DNA of 64,000 nucleotides, from contig BCIM01000013.1 in NCBI GenBank assembly GCA_039545315.1, positions 186,001 to 250,000 of the forward strand. The letters run 5' to 3'. The DNA comes from Kondoa malvinella. Its lineage: Eukaryota > Basidiomycota > Agaricostilbomycetes > Agaricostilbales > Kondoaceae. The notes under the pieces are model-generated. The model was not told where the DNA came from. It searched no databases and saw only the letters and a list, made by a program, of their open reading frames with translations. Positions 32,196-43,875 of this stretch are shown one piece after another; positions within the stretch are counted from its first letter, which is position 1; the number at the start of each line of letters is the position of its first letter. The position numbers were made by a program, and so were the translations under genes.

Positions 32196-34944
32196 ATGGG
32201 AAATGACTGCCCTTTGTTTAGCAACCTCGAACTTGCGCATAAAGATACCCTTTCGATGAGCGAGCCGGGCGGTCTGCCCACGCTCGAGCGGCTACGAGCT
32301 GCTCTGTCGTCTCAGCCTAGCGTTCTGGCTGAAGTGGATGCCATGGTAGCAAAGGGAGACATGACAGAGAAAGAGATTGTTTCCAATGTCATTTCAAAGG
32401 CAAGTTCAGCTGCTTCTGTATGCAGATGATACGCATAACTGAGCTCCGTGTGTTTCATCTTTCACAGGCGAAGCGCAATACTGTAGCTGCCGCTGCGGCC
32501 AAAGCTGCAGCTGCCAGTGCTGCCAAATCCAACAACAATGCAAGACCCTCTATGCCCGTTGCCAGCACTTCATCTGCTCCCTTTGATCAACGTCTTGCTG
32601 GTTATACCAAGGAAGCGTTCAAAGTACCTCTGATGCCATCCAACACTCGCTTCGAAGGTCTTTCTGAGGACGATGCTTTACCGCCTGCCTTGTCTGCGCA
32701 TGAACAGAAACAAATGCTTCACTGGATGCAACAAGATCAAGCCTATGACAAAGTCTTGACGCAGCAACGAGGTACTCTGAAGCGCAAGCTAGAAGACATG
32801 AAGTCCAATGCAGATCAAGGTCTTGATGCACGCGGATACCCTATGAGCGACTGGCTCGGTCATAATGCGCTCTCACATCCAGAGACTATCAAAACGGCTC
32901 AGCAGACCTTTCGAGCCAAACATCCTCCGGAACGGCAAGAGGAGATTGTCAAAGGCAAGAAGGGCAGGCTGAGAGGAGGAATTGTGGACTCGGCACAAAA
33001 GGCGTATTGGGTCAAAATAGCGGATGAGGATGAGCTGCTGGTGCCGATACGGATAGATACTGAACAGGATGGCTACAAGATTCGTGACACATTCACTTGG
33101 AACATCAAGGGTCAGTCAAACTCTATTCGCTTTCCATCAAGCTGACAGGCAATGCCCTTGCAGATGAAAGGACCGACAAGAAAGCCTTTGCAGCGCATCT
33201 CATAGCCGACTTTCAATTACCACCATCCACGTTCAACTACTTTCTGCAAGACATATCTATGGCAATCAATGAGCAAGTCACAGATGCCAAGACCATCGTC
33301 GAGAACAATGTCTATTCCGTTTCTCGCGAAGATTGTGAACGAGCAGCACGCAGCATCAAGCTTGAAGCACCTTACACACAAGCTGGCCCTAGTTCGACCT
33401 CTTTCCCTGACCTTAAGACGTCTTTACCAGCCGTACACGAAGAGTTGCGCATCCTTGTGAAACTCGACATCACTCTCGGTAGCATGAATCTGGTCGATCA
33501 AATTGAATGGGATATCTCAGATCCACGGAACTCGCCTGAAGAATTCGCTCAACAATTAGCTGTGGATCTTGGTCTTCCCGGCGAATTTACAACGGCCATC
33601 GCTCATTCAATTCGAGAACAAACCGACTCGCATACGAAATCTCTTTCCCTCATCGATCATGTGCCAGGTCAGCCTATAGTGCACGAAGAGCTCAAAAGCG
33701 CTTTTCTACCTGCTCTTTCAGATTACACCCCACAAGCCATTCGTTCCGCTGGTATGGTCCACAAGTACACACCGCGGCTTGAAAGACTCAGTCAAGACGA
33801 TCTGGAACGAGGAGAGCATTCTCGAGATCGGACCATGCGTGTCAAGAGGCGCCAAACGAAAGGTCGACAGCGTGTCGCTATACCAGATCGAGAAGCTCTC
33901 AAAACACATCGGTCGATTTTGCCGCGACCTGGCGGTATACCTCCTACACCTGGCTACAACAAAGACGGCGACTTGATATCAACGCAAGCCGAGATCGCTG
34001 AACCGTATACCATCGTCTTCCGACCTGATCACGAATACCGAAGCGAACCGAAATACAAACCTCCTCGTGATCCCAATGACGCCCTTTACGACAATGTAGA
34101 AGTGAAACCAGTAAAGAAACCGCCACCTGTAGAACGAGCTTACCCGAAACCGGAAGAAGTGGGTCAGCACGAGTGTTATATCGATGGTAAATTTCATTGT
34201 GCCAATTGCGGTGGGCCAGAAGGTATTGTACCTGGTAGACGAAAAGGACCTTCAGGCGAAAAGACTCTATGTAGTCAATGTGGTGCGTCTGTCACACTAT
34301 TGAAGGAAGTCGCTTGCTAATGTACGAGACAGGTAAATTCTGGGCGAGGTATAAGAAGAATCGACCATGTGAATATACGACAGATCCAGAGCGACACATC
34401 GCTTTCCAAAAAGCAGAGGAACAAGCAGCACGATTAGCGGATGACATGCCCCAACCGAGTCATCGCAAAGCCGTCAAACAGCAATCGCCAGATCCGAAGT
34501 CTATGCATCAGAAACTCGTCATCAAACGGAGGGACTCTTCGCCGCCTGTGCCGCTTGCGAATCAGGCTACACCCGAGTTCAGTAGAAAGAAGATGCAACC
34601 GCCTCCTCCCGCTTCTTCTTCGCCGTTCGCAAGGCTAGGAGATGTGCGTAGCTATGACACTAGGTTATGGTGTAAGGTGCTGACTCTCTGCTCTATAGCT
34701 TCCACCTTGGCTTCGAAATGCAATGATCTCGCTCAAGAATGATCGCCCAGAAGATCGTTTCGAAATCATTCCAAGATCAAAGACGGATCCAACAGCGCCT
34801 ACAGAGTATCGCATAAAGTGTCTGGATTGTCCTGGCAAGCTCTATGTACCTGGACCGGGCGAGTCACTGCAGAACTTTGACATTCACGTCAAGAATCGCA
34901 ATCATCGAACAAATGTCGATAATAGACTGGGCAGAACGGGGTGA
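32196..34944 (+). CDS. SNF5: SNF5/Sfh1-family chromatin-remodelling subunit with a GATA-like zinc finger
   Basis: The first ATG is 32196, but ATG 32256 (MSEPGG) may be the real start. A 68-nt GC-AG intron (32400-32467) leads into an Ala-rich then conserved region. The two SNF5 repeats are clear: VPIRIDTEQDGYKIRDTFTWNI...FQLPPSTFNYFLQDISMAI and LVKLDITLGSMNLVDQIEWDIS...LGLPGEFTTAIAHSIREQ. Further downstream C-A-N-C...GPSGEKTLCSQC, an intron, then GKFWARYKKNRP forms a GATA-like C-x2-C...C-x2-C finger. A final exon (LPPWLRNAM, IKCLDCPGKLYVPGPG) ends at 34944. SNF5 proteins are core subunits of SWI/SNF or RSC, gripping the nucleosome acidic patch. Whether this is Snf5 (SWI/SNF) or Sfh1 (RSC) cannot be told from the sequence alone. 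Confidence 0.88.
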
Positions 34945-36000
34945 AGGGATTCGTGTTTGTACATGTAGCTGGCGCGTGTATTGTGACATGTCAAAAATAA
35001 GAGAAATTGTCAGCATCATGCTCTTGCTTTGCTTAAGCTGTCACCACCACTACATTCGCAAAGGTAAATGATTTGTTATCTTGTCTATCTGTCCTCTATC
35101 ATCTGCAGAGAAAAGATGCGCAACTGTAAAAGGTCTCACCAAGCGCTTGCAAGAAATCTTCGCGTTTCTTTTGCTGGCGTGTCCATTGCGTGCGACCGCC
35201 TGAGTGCTTTTTGCACTACACGGATCCTCCTTGTCCAGCTTCAAGACTCAAGTCTCAGGCTCAGTCAGCGAATCGCTCTTGCAATCGTGTCCCATGTTCT
35301 CGGAAGCGGGTTCACCTCTATAGACACCCGAGGTGGACTGTAAAAGCGGGTTCCTATCAAAACAAAGCAAGATCTGTTTGCGTCAGTCGTGCATTGCTTT
35401 GAGGCCTCGTCTCAACTCTTTTGCACCTGTCGGAAGACGGGTCTTGCTGCTTCCTAATTTGGCTGCTTTCGATCAAGATATTCATTCGAATCCAGTATAA
35501 GGCGGAAGCGGACATCTCTTCCAACTCTAAAGCACCCGATTACAAGGCCGAGCTCAACCTCTCAAAGATCTAAAGAGGCATAGAGTGGAATAAACAGCAG
35601 AAAGGATCTTCAAACTGTTCTCTTCGGGTTACATCTTCTGCACGCTTAACAGCAGAATCAAGTCAAAGTCTTAATGTGCTTGTTGAAATTTCTGCGAGGA
35701 TGCGTTGCGTACATTTCAAGGACACGGCTACTTTCGACTCACTCTGCTGGTCTGCGGCTGTTTTGTTTGATGGCATGCAAGATCTGCGAAGAGCACTCAG
35801 CGATCAAAGCAATGGATTATTTGGAAATGGCGACACGACTTTCCTTCACCAAAGTTGCTTATGTGATTTTAGGCTGGAGGCTGATCTCTTTCCCCTTCTC
35901 TATTTCAAGACATCGCAATTTGAAGCTAGAAGCTGATGTGTGTTCGCATTCATACAGGTCCTGTTGCCGCCCAGCTTCATGAGGTGATACTCCGATTCCC
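34945..36000. other. Intergenic region of about 1 kb
   Basis: No gene is supported. The short open frames at 35068-35402 and 35674-35982 lack domains and overlap in several frames. A hairpin and a 10-bp direct repeat occur at 35304-35353. Confidence 0.4.
35304..35353. repeat. Small hairpin flanked by a 10-bp direct repeat
   Basis: aagcgggttc occurs at 35304-35313 and 35344-35353. Between the copies cacctc (35313-35318) can pair with gaggtg (35330-35335) across an 11-nt loop. Function unknown; it may be chance. Confidence 0.5.
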
Positions 36001-37345
36001 ATGACCGATTTTGCGCCTTTCCTAACTCTCTTGGGTTGGACCTTCCTCCCGCGGTTCGCCTCTGGCTTTGTACTCAAGACCTACTACTCTTACTCACCCA
36101 AGCACAAGCCAACATCGCCTCAACAAGCAGCTCAGCATGCTCGCTATGCGCATTTATTCGTCGTCACCGCCTACCTCTGTTATACCCTGTATGGGTCCTA
36201 CATGTCGCTAGCCGAGGAGGAAAACTTTTATGACATCCTGAACCTCGACATTCCATCGGCCGCTGCTGTATCTTCGGAACAATGGGACAAGACAATCCGA
36301 AGCCGATGGCGAAGTCTTGCCAGGCAATTTCACCCTGACAAGCTTCAAGGCAACGTCTCTGAGATGACCAAGAAGACATACGAATATCGATACGTCCGCA
36401 TGAGGCGCGCTTACGAAACTTTGTCTGAGCCGTTGACGAAACTGGCCTATGATCGATTTGGATGGGCTGTCGTCCATGCTTGTGAAGGGAAATGCACAAA
36501 TGCGTCTGACTTTATGCTCAAGGGACTGCAAGCTTCTCTGGGCTTTTATGCCGCTGCTTTGTTCACCTTGGTTGGTTTGTCGGTGTTGAGGCGATCAGAG
36601 TTTGGTACATATGTACGTCTCTTTCTCTACTGGTAATAACAGATCTGATGCTGCTGGACCAGTGGCGTTATGTGTCGCTGATTGCCATGTTTGGTATTGA
36701 ATTGCAAGCTGTCACACAACCGGAACATCACACCTTCTTCCTCTCCCATCTGTTCTTCCTCTCCGACTTGACGACCAACCAACACATTCTCCTAATGCAT
36801 CAACTATTCCTTACATTCAACAGCGCCATTGCTCAAATCGGCCCAGTCTTATTCCCTTCCGCCTCTGGACCAGAAAACGAAGAAGATCAAGTGGAGAAAG
36901 AACTAACCAACATTGCTCCTTTTATCGCGCGCATGGACCAGCTTTCAGCTTTATCGTTGCAAGAATCGGAAAGAATGTTCTTTGGTGAAGTGGACACCGT
37001 GCTGCAAGGTAGTGCTCTACCTGTCGGTGATGAGTACAAAGAGGAGAAAGTGTTGCAGACGTTGGATAGGCTGAAACATGCCATGGTGCACAACATGAGT
37101 GAGCTTTACTTCCTGGTTGCAATTCAAGCTATGGCTGATTCATGTGTAAAGCTGAGATGAAAGTTCGAAGCACTCCAGAAGGTCAAGCTGCATGGATGCG
37201 TGCTGTAGCTGGTGATGAGGAGATTGAAGTAAAGTCAGAGTCTGGGTCGGATGCAGAAGAGGTTGTCGTAAAAGCGGAAGAGGTAGATCAAGCTGTAGAG
37301 GGTCAAGCGAGTCGTTCGGGCGCTGTAGAAGTAACAGACATGTAA
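36001..37345 (+). CDS. Membrane-anchored J-domain protein
   Basis: ATG 36001 begins two N-terminal hydrophobic segments (LTLLGWTFLPRFASGFVL and YAHLFVVTAYLCYTLYGSYM). The J domain follows at about residues 75-150 (NFYDILNLDI...RQFHPDKL...YVRMRRAYETLSEPLTKLAYDRFG), with the HPD tripeptide that stimulates Hsp70. A third hydrophobic stretch lies at the exon end (LGFYAAALFTLVGLSVL) before an intron near 36613. The next exon is mostly helical, and a 52-nt intron near 37099-37150 leads to an acidic tail with VKSESGSDAEEVVVKAEE. Topology places the J domain next to the ER or mitochondrial membrane. I recognise no named orthologue, though fungal proteins of this layout are known. Confidence 0.8.
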
Positions 37346-37518
37346 TTGCAAGTGTGCTGCTGTTTATCTTCTTCGCGTCTGAGATCGTCATTCGCATCCT
37401 TTTTCCGAAGGCAGCGTCTCAGCATTCGCTTCTATTGCACAAGCGACTAAAATGTCTCTCAGCAGTGATCAACGCAAGGCGCTATACGTGAGACCTGTCC
37501 CCCGGCCAGCTTATCATA

Positions 37519-39432
37519 ATGTTGACCTTCAGAGCAAAACAGCTCGCAGGCGCAGGTGCCGCAGTTCTCGCGTTCGCATTAGTACCAAGCGGCTCTCTAC
37601 TAGAACCGCTACGAAGGCTCGGTCTGCCTACTTTTCACCCTGACTCATCTCTGTCTTTGGATCAATTCGTTCAGCGACAGTCGCGCATCTCTTTGAACAA
37701 CTTGCTGGCCAATGTTCACCCAAAGGGAACTGCTCCTGGCTGTGTCGTAGCGTCTCCGTCAAAGCACAAGCCTGATTATTGGTATCAATGGACGAGGGAT
37801 AGTGCTCTAGTGCTGAGAGCTGTTCTGAGGAAATGGGAAGAAGGTGAGCTCTTTGTTCGGCTGTTTTGGCTCATCTGACAGTGTACTAGGCGAACAGGAC
37901 ATGCTGCCCCTTTTGCATGACTTTGTGGATGCAACGAAAGACATGCAGCATCGCGATACTCCTTCTGGCGGTTACCGTACTGGCGGACTAGGAGAAGGTT
38001 CGTATGGTATCTATATGGGTCAAGGCGTTGCTGATACATAGTGCAGTCAAGTTCGAAGTCGACCGAAGACCATTCACAGGTAAGTTTATCCCGCATTCTA
38101 TCACTTGGGTCGTGCTGAAAGTGCTTCAGGCAACTGGGGTCGACCACAACATGATGGACCTGCCCTACGTGCATCAATCTTGATTGCTTTTGCTAGGCAT
38201 TATGCCCAAGTGGATCCTCCAGCCGCTAGAGATTATGTTGCGAGGAATTTGTACGATGGGAAAGATCTCACCGAGACTGCTGTGAAAGGTAAAAGGGTCT
38301 ATAGGGAAACCGTTGCGTCAAACTCATATTTGCTTTGACAGCCGATCTGGACCATGTTGCTGAGTACTGGAATGCTCAAGGTTTCGATCTTTGGGAGGTA
38401 TGACTATTGTTCACAGATTGATTGCTAGCTGATCGGTAATTCGCACCATACAGGAAATCAACGCTCGACACTTTTACACCCTTCTAGTCTCCCTTCGAGC
38501 CATGACCGACGGCGCAACTCTAGCCAAAGAGCTCTCTGACCTGAAATCAGCAGAAAAATACTCGAAAGTCGCAAAGCTGATCGAGACTGAGCTCGAAAGA
38601 TACTGGGACGCGGATAAAGGTTATATCCTCGCTTCGCTGGATGAGGTCAATCCTGGTAGTTCGGCGAAAACATCTTGGCTCGATACTGCGAATGTTTTGG
38701 CTGTTATTCATGCTGGTCATTCTGGTGGACATTGGACTGTTACCTCGGATAAGGTGCTGGCCACCCATGCAAAAGTAGTTGACTCGATGAGGTGAGTTTA
38801 TTGTTGGTCTGTCATTCTGATCTGACAATGTCTAATTGCTGGCAGACCATACTTCTACCCATTGAACAAGCGCTACGAGGGACAATTCGCTTGCGCTGTC
38901 GGTCGCTGTAAGTCTTCAGCCTGTTCAGTAGCAACCTCAGTCCGCTCATTCATACGCTTACAGACCCCGAAGACATTTACGATGGTGTTGGTACTTCAAA
39001 GGCGCATCCTTGGTTCCTCTGGTCAGCCCTCTCATGCGGTGCATGTGATCTGTGCTCATATCTTTGGGTAGCTGTCTCGCTCATGCTGAATTACTCTACC
39101 GCGCCGCTACGGACCTCGAGCAATCCACCATCGAAATCACGCCCATCTCTCGACCATTCTATGAAGGTCTAGAGCTGAAAGGTCAGACTTTTGCTCCTCT
39201 ACCGGAAAGCCTCAAGCCAGCTTCCGAAGCGCATTCAGCCATCATTCGCTCTATGCGAACACGGGCTGATGACTTTGTAAACATCGTTCGAGATAACAAG
39301 GGATGCGATGGCTCGTTGTCGGAGCAATTCAGCAGGATCGACGGACGACCTGAGGGGGCTCGGCATTTGACTTGGTCAAATGCCGCTTTCCTTTCAATGA
39401 GAGACGCTAGAGATGGAAAAGAGATGTTTTAG
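37519..39432 (+). CDS. GH15 glucoamylase (glucan 1,4-alpha-glucosidase)
   Basis: ATG 37519 opens a hydrophobic segment (QLAGAGAAVLAFALVPSGSLL), a signal peptide or anchor. The catalytic domain begins FVQRQSRISLNNLLANVHP and has the GH15 landmarks: YWYQWTRDSALVLRAVL, then, across introns, [44 protein letters not shown] with the general-acid Glu (DLWEE), and AKTSWLDTANVLAVIHAGHSG. A later part has YPLNKRYEGQFACAVGRYPEDIYDGVGTSKAHPWFL and LTWSNAAFLSM with the downstream catalytic-base segment. About seven introns. There is no obvious starch-binding domain at the C-terminus. The enzyme releases glucose from starch-like glucans, probably outside the cell. Stop 39432; it is convergent with the p58IPK-like gene about 100 bp away. 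Confidence 0.92.
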
Positions 39433-39532
39433 AAGTTTCGAATATAGACGGTCAACACTTAGAATGAATTGCCAGCATCCATTGTAAAACGAAACGTCTA
39501 CGACCACGGCACACAACGTAATGCTGACGAAT

Positions 39533-41327
39533 CTATCCCCATTGGAAGTGGAATTGCTGCGATCCTCCTCCAAAGCGATGACTGCCTCCATGCTGCGCTC
39601 CTGCCTGTTGCTGCTATCCTTTTGGTTCAGCTAGTGCTTCCACGGTGTCAATAGCGACTCACGAAAAATTGATGGAAGGCATGAGAGCCACCCTGCTGGA
39701 AGGGATGCTGATGACCACTCGATGTGTCATTCGGATCCTCCCTGCATGCACGTCAGAGCTGCCACACGATTGTAAGCAGAGGAACTGCTTACCCTCTGTC
39801 GAAGCGTGCTCGTAGTTCAGGATTCGACAACACTTCATAGGCCTCATTGACTGCTGCCATAGCTGCTTCAGATCCTCCTTTGTCAGGATGTGCCTGCGAG
39901 GGCAGGTCAGCGTGAAGTAAAACAAAAGTGTGTAGAGACTGACCTTTAGCGTTGCTTTCCGGTAGGCCTTCTTGATTGTGCGCTCATCAGCATCTTGCGA
40001 GACGTTAAGGACCTATGAGAAAATGGCATGAATACAAGTAAATCTCGCCGGGTCGAAGCATGTCTCACCTTGTAATAATCCTTGCTCTTACTTCGCTTCA
40101 ACCCTCTCTGCGCCTTTTGCAAGCTCTCGTGAACATCCGCATCTCTCCTGCCAGTCTTTTCAAATACATCACTCAAGACCCTAACAGCCTCATCCCACTC
40201 TTCCTTCTTGATCAACTGCTCTCCCTTGCATATCAAGCCATCTACATTCTCTGGGTCCCTTAGCAGCACATTCTCACATACGCTGACCGCCAGCATCCTA
40301 CTTCCGTTCTTCAGGTGTGCTTTACACGCCCAGCCCATCAAAGTGGTGATCAATTGCGACTCTTTCTCGCTAACCGGTAGATACTCCTTGTACTTCTGCA
40401 CCAATTCCTGAGCTTCCGCTATCAATCCTTCCTTCCCTCGCGGATCTAGTATGTTGGCTGCTGAAGCCCATCGACCACCTTCGATGAAATTCCTCGCTTT
40501 CGTCAAGTCCTTCTCGAACGACTTTAACGCCCTGAACCACCCTTTGCACAGCTTGCTATCCGGATCAAAATGCAGACATTGTTTGATCGGTGTAAGCGCG
40601 AGCGGAGTATCGGATTGCAAGATCAAATAGTTGACGAGCGATAGTTTGAGTAACAGGGGAGCTGAAGAAGGATTCATGGCTACTGCTCTGGAAAGATCGC
40701 CTGCGCCTTCTTCTATCTGCTTGAGAGCGAAATGACAGTCTGCTCTCAGTTCGCGAAGGGAAGACGATTGGGAAATGATTTCTATTGCGGCGTTGGCATT
40801 CGAAATGCAGGCTTCGTGTTTGTTTGATGAAGCGTATTTCTTTGCTTGTGAAAGGTAGAGGTCCGCTTGCTTTAATTGGTCTGCTAATTGCAGCGCTGAG
40901 CTATCCTTGGGGTTCGCCTTCGAATAGGGCGCTAGAGTGGATTTGGCCGCTTCTAGGTCGCCTGACTTGAGCCGCAGTCGAACTATTTGGATCCTTGCCT
41001 GTTGGATACGCTCAGTCTTGGCCATACGTACGGCTCAACGGGGCTGACCTGGTCGAATTCGGTCAAACGCAACACAGCTTCAAAGTCGTCCAATGCCTTT
41101 TTGGCTTGGGAAAGGACCAAATGAGCAGTTGCGCGTTTGTACAAGGTCAAGTAATCGCTGGCATCCCTGGACAAGACGTGGCTGTAGATGTCTATCGCTG
41201 CTGGACCTTGACCGGCTGCGAGATGTGCTTGGGCTTGTTGCAGCAATTGAGAGGAAGGCAGGTCTAGGTCTATACCCAGCACAGGCAGGCTGAGCAGCAA
41301 CAGAGCGCAGAGCGGCTTGAGAATCAT
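39533..41327 (-). CDS. DNAJC3: ER-lumenal TPR and J-domain co-chaperone of the p58IPK/DNAJC3 type
   Basis: ATG 41327 starts a signal peptide (MILKPLCALLLLSLPVLG) followed by tandem TPR repeats covering about 380 residues (for example LLQQAQAHLAAGQGPAAIDIYSHVL, ALKSFEKDLTKARNFIEGG, GEQLIKKEEWDEAVRVLSD). An intron inside the J domain separates KDYYK from VLNVSQDADERTIKKAYRKATLK, and another precedes AHPDKGG, with HPD present. The C-terminal exon, reached by a 49-nt intron ending gatag, gives QQAGAQHGG, HRFGGG and QQFHFQWG, the Gly/Phe-rich tail typical of this family, with the stop at 39533. The protein holds unfolded clients in the ER for BiP. Its 3' end is tail-to-tail with the glucoamylase gene. 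Confidence 0.92.
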
Positions 41328-42117
41328 GTCCTAGCGACGTCGTCGAATTGGGTAGACATGTAACGACGAGACTTAACACGTGTCATGGCTCTGCTGGTCT
41401 GGCTCTCTGGCAACGTCATTTCTCTTCTGCTGTCGTATACAAGCGAGCTAGCCTCGAACAAGCGCTTTGAAATATGCTGGGCCTCATCTGCCTCAATTTC
41501 TCTTATTGTCCCGCTCTTCTGGCCCTCTGACTGTATTCTTCGCATGACATAGGCTATCCTGTGTATGATATTGCCTTGCTCGCGCGTAGTACTCTTTCGC
41601 ATTTACGCCGTTGTCGGGCCAAGCATGGTCATCGCAATGCGACAGCTCTCTTCGCATTTATCGAGTTGAGCTTCATCTGCTCAACTCACTGCTTGCAATG
41701 CATTCAACATGGTCGTTCGAGAGACCAGCAGTAAATGACGACCCAGCAGCGAATCGAAGAGTCCTCCGCATCAATCACAATCGTCCAGCGTGAAGAGAAC
41801 AACGGGGCTCAGAAGACGGCATCGACGGCCAGCTGTTGGCCTAGCTACCGTAAAGAGGCCGTTCCGCCGAGTACGAAGCATCTTTCCGTTCATTCATTTG
41901 GGCTTTATATCAGCTTGCGCAAATTTGGCTTTGCTTCTCTTCCACCACCAGCATACCAGTGCTACTCTCCACAGGCTTTGGCGGCACTGTCAAACACCTC
42001 TTGTCAACCTTCTGCCGTACTCAGCCATCTCTGCCAACCTTTTGTCTTGACAGCTGGTCACCACGGCATCAAGCGGGTCTGCTCCAAATCTCGCTTCTAA
42101 TCAAAGCTGCCATAGAA
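41328..42117. other. Intergenic region and probable 5' exon(s) of the uncharacterised gene
   Basis: About 790 bp. Overlapping open frames around 41735-42100 include one with a strong hydrophobic segment (FPFIHLGFISACANLALLLF) preceded by Arg/Lys-rich sequence, which could be the membrane anchor of the gene that follows. I could not find an ATG-to-splice path that proves it. An acceptor (cttgacag) near 42054 is in frame with ATG 42118. Confidence 0.3.
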
Positions 42118-43875
42118 TGACACATCTAGATCTGTCAGACGGTACACAGCCGCCTGACTGGGCTGTTGAACTCGCAAAGACCACAACAGAATACTCCCCT
42201 CGTTCGAAGAAGGCGTTCGATGGCGAATTCCGTCCTTGCTATAGTCACGGATTAGATTGCCCATATTTTCAAAGTCTGAAAGTCCACAAGTTTCCGCCGT
42301 CGACTTACCCTATAAAGTGGCGTAATGATCAAAATTACCATCTTGCGGGCTACTATTTCAAGTACGCTCGTTGTTTCCAGCCTTCCTCTTATTAATTCCG
42401 CACCTAGCTGTTACGAGCTCCCTTCACTCCATCAGCAGTGCAATGATAGGTGCCGCCGATTAACCGCAGTCGAAGTACATTATGCACATGTCATATATGC
42501 TGGACAGCTTACGTGCCTTATTCCACAGGAGGAAATCAGATTAGCCGCGTTCGCCGCTGGTCACGCTGGTCACGCTGGTCACACTGGACAGCAGAAATCA
42601 TTCGCGGAGGAACATAAAGAACTCCGAGAAGCTCCATCACATCTCCAGCAAGGCTCGGCTTCTGATCTACACAAGCACATTCAGAAGATGTACATCAATC
42701 CAGTGCACAGCAATGCAGTGCATAGCGACAATAGGGACCCATGGCGACTGGATTGCCCGCTGGATGAAGCGCACTCAGAGCAACTTCGCTTGGCGCCGTT
42801 CAGTCTGAACGATGCTCAAAGTAAGCGACCTGCAACATGTCCAGCACAAGCTGATCCCAGTAGTTGACATTGTGAAAGAGGCCTTAGAGACCATCCATAA
42901 AAGTTGGCACGAGCTGAAGAACAAGGGATTCTTTGACCATCTGCAAGGTAATGCTCATTTATCGATCAGATGGCAATGCTCAGAAGGGCACACTAGTATT
43001 CATCAAGAGTGTTTACCAACTGTCTCCAAGCGGCAAAGATTCGGAGTCTCACCCAAAGGTTCCGACCTCCATCTTGGCTCTGGCCTGTGGTGGATTTGAT
43101 ACGACCGGTAGGACTACTTCTCTTGTTTGGTTGCGAACCACTCAACTTGAGTACTAGTATATGCTGCTTCTGAACCGGGTTCCCGGCTGCATGCCCTCGG
43201 CGCATATCATAAACCAAACAGGACCGCCGTTCAGCTATGCCTTATCATTGCGTTGTACAGATCAATCAGAGCGCTCGATCCTACATCAAAATACCATCGA
43301 CCGCCAGTTGTCTACGATCCAGTGCATACGAAAGTGGATTTGGCGGTCTCGGCTGTCCTTGGTTTGCATGCTTTCCGCGAAGAAGTGAGTCACCGGAACG
43401 TGCTTTGCAAATTGTTGTTAAGTATAGTGTTCTGTAGGACGTTGAGGTATGCTAGACAGCCAACATTTTGAAACAGGATTGAAGTTTTTGCTTTGCAGCA
43501 CAAATTTTACCTTCTTTGCAGGGAGCCGACTCTAGTATTTGAAGCCGGAATGCAATACAACGCATGGGAGCACTTTCTAACGCACCACCACCAGGATCCC
43601 GCTTATACTAGCAACCTGCTGTACCTTGGTTTTGTGCAGCACAACGAAAGTAAAGGAAATGTCCCGCAATTTGCCGGACAAAGTCACGAAAAATTTGGTA
43701 TGTGTACTCCATCGATGATCTTTCTGCTGAAAGTAAGACTATGCTAGTCGGACTCTGGAAATCCAAACGATTCGAAGAATCGCCACCTGATGGATTAAAA
43801 CCAGACACGCATCCGGAGAACCCAGCTGCTGCAGGACATATACAGCTGCACTGGGCTCACGGGACGCCAGCCTGA
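42118..43875 (+). CDS. Uncharacterised multi-exon protein, perhaps type II membrane
   Basis: A chain of exons stays in frame from ATG 42118 to the stop at 43873-43875. Landmarks are CYSHGLDCPYFQS, a Gly-His-Ala triplet repeat at 42556-42582, DNRDPWRLDCPLDEAHSEQLR, IVDIVKEALETIHKSWHELKNKGFFDHLQ, then across a candidate 22-nt intron (42948-42969) DGNAQKGTLVFIKSVYQL...ILALACGGFDTT. After a 50-nt intron follow YAASEPGSRLHALGAYHKP and REPTLVFEAGMQYNAWEHFLTHHH. I recognise no family. The reading is supported by consistent phases, not homology, so internal borders may shift. An upstream exon with a hydrophobic anchor is possible. Confidence 0.45.
42556..42582. repeat. Three tandem copies of a 9-bp coding unit
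   Basis: gctggtcac is repeated at 42556-42564, 42565-42573 and 42574-42582, a perfect triplet followed by an imperfect fourth unit (actggacag). In frame it encodes a Gly-His-Ala repeat within the uncharacterised gene. Confidence 0.9.
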
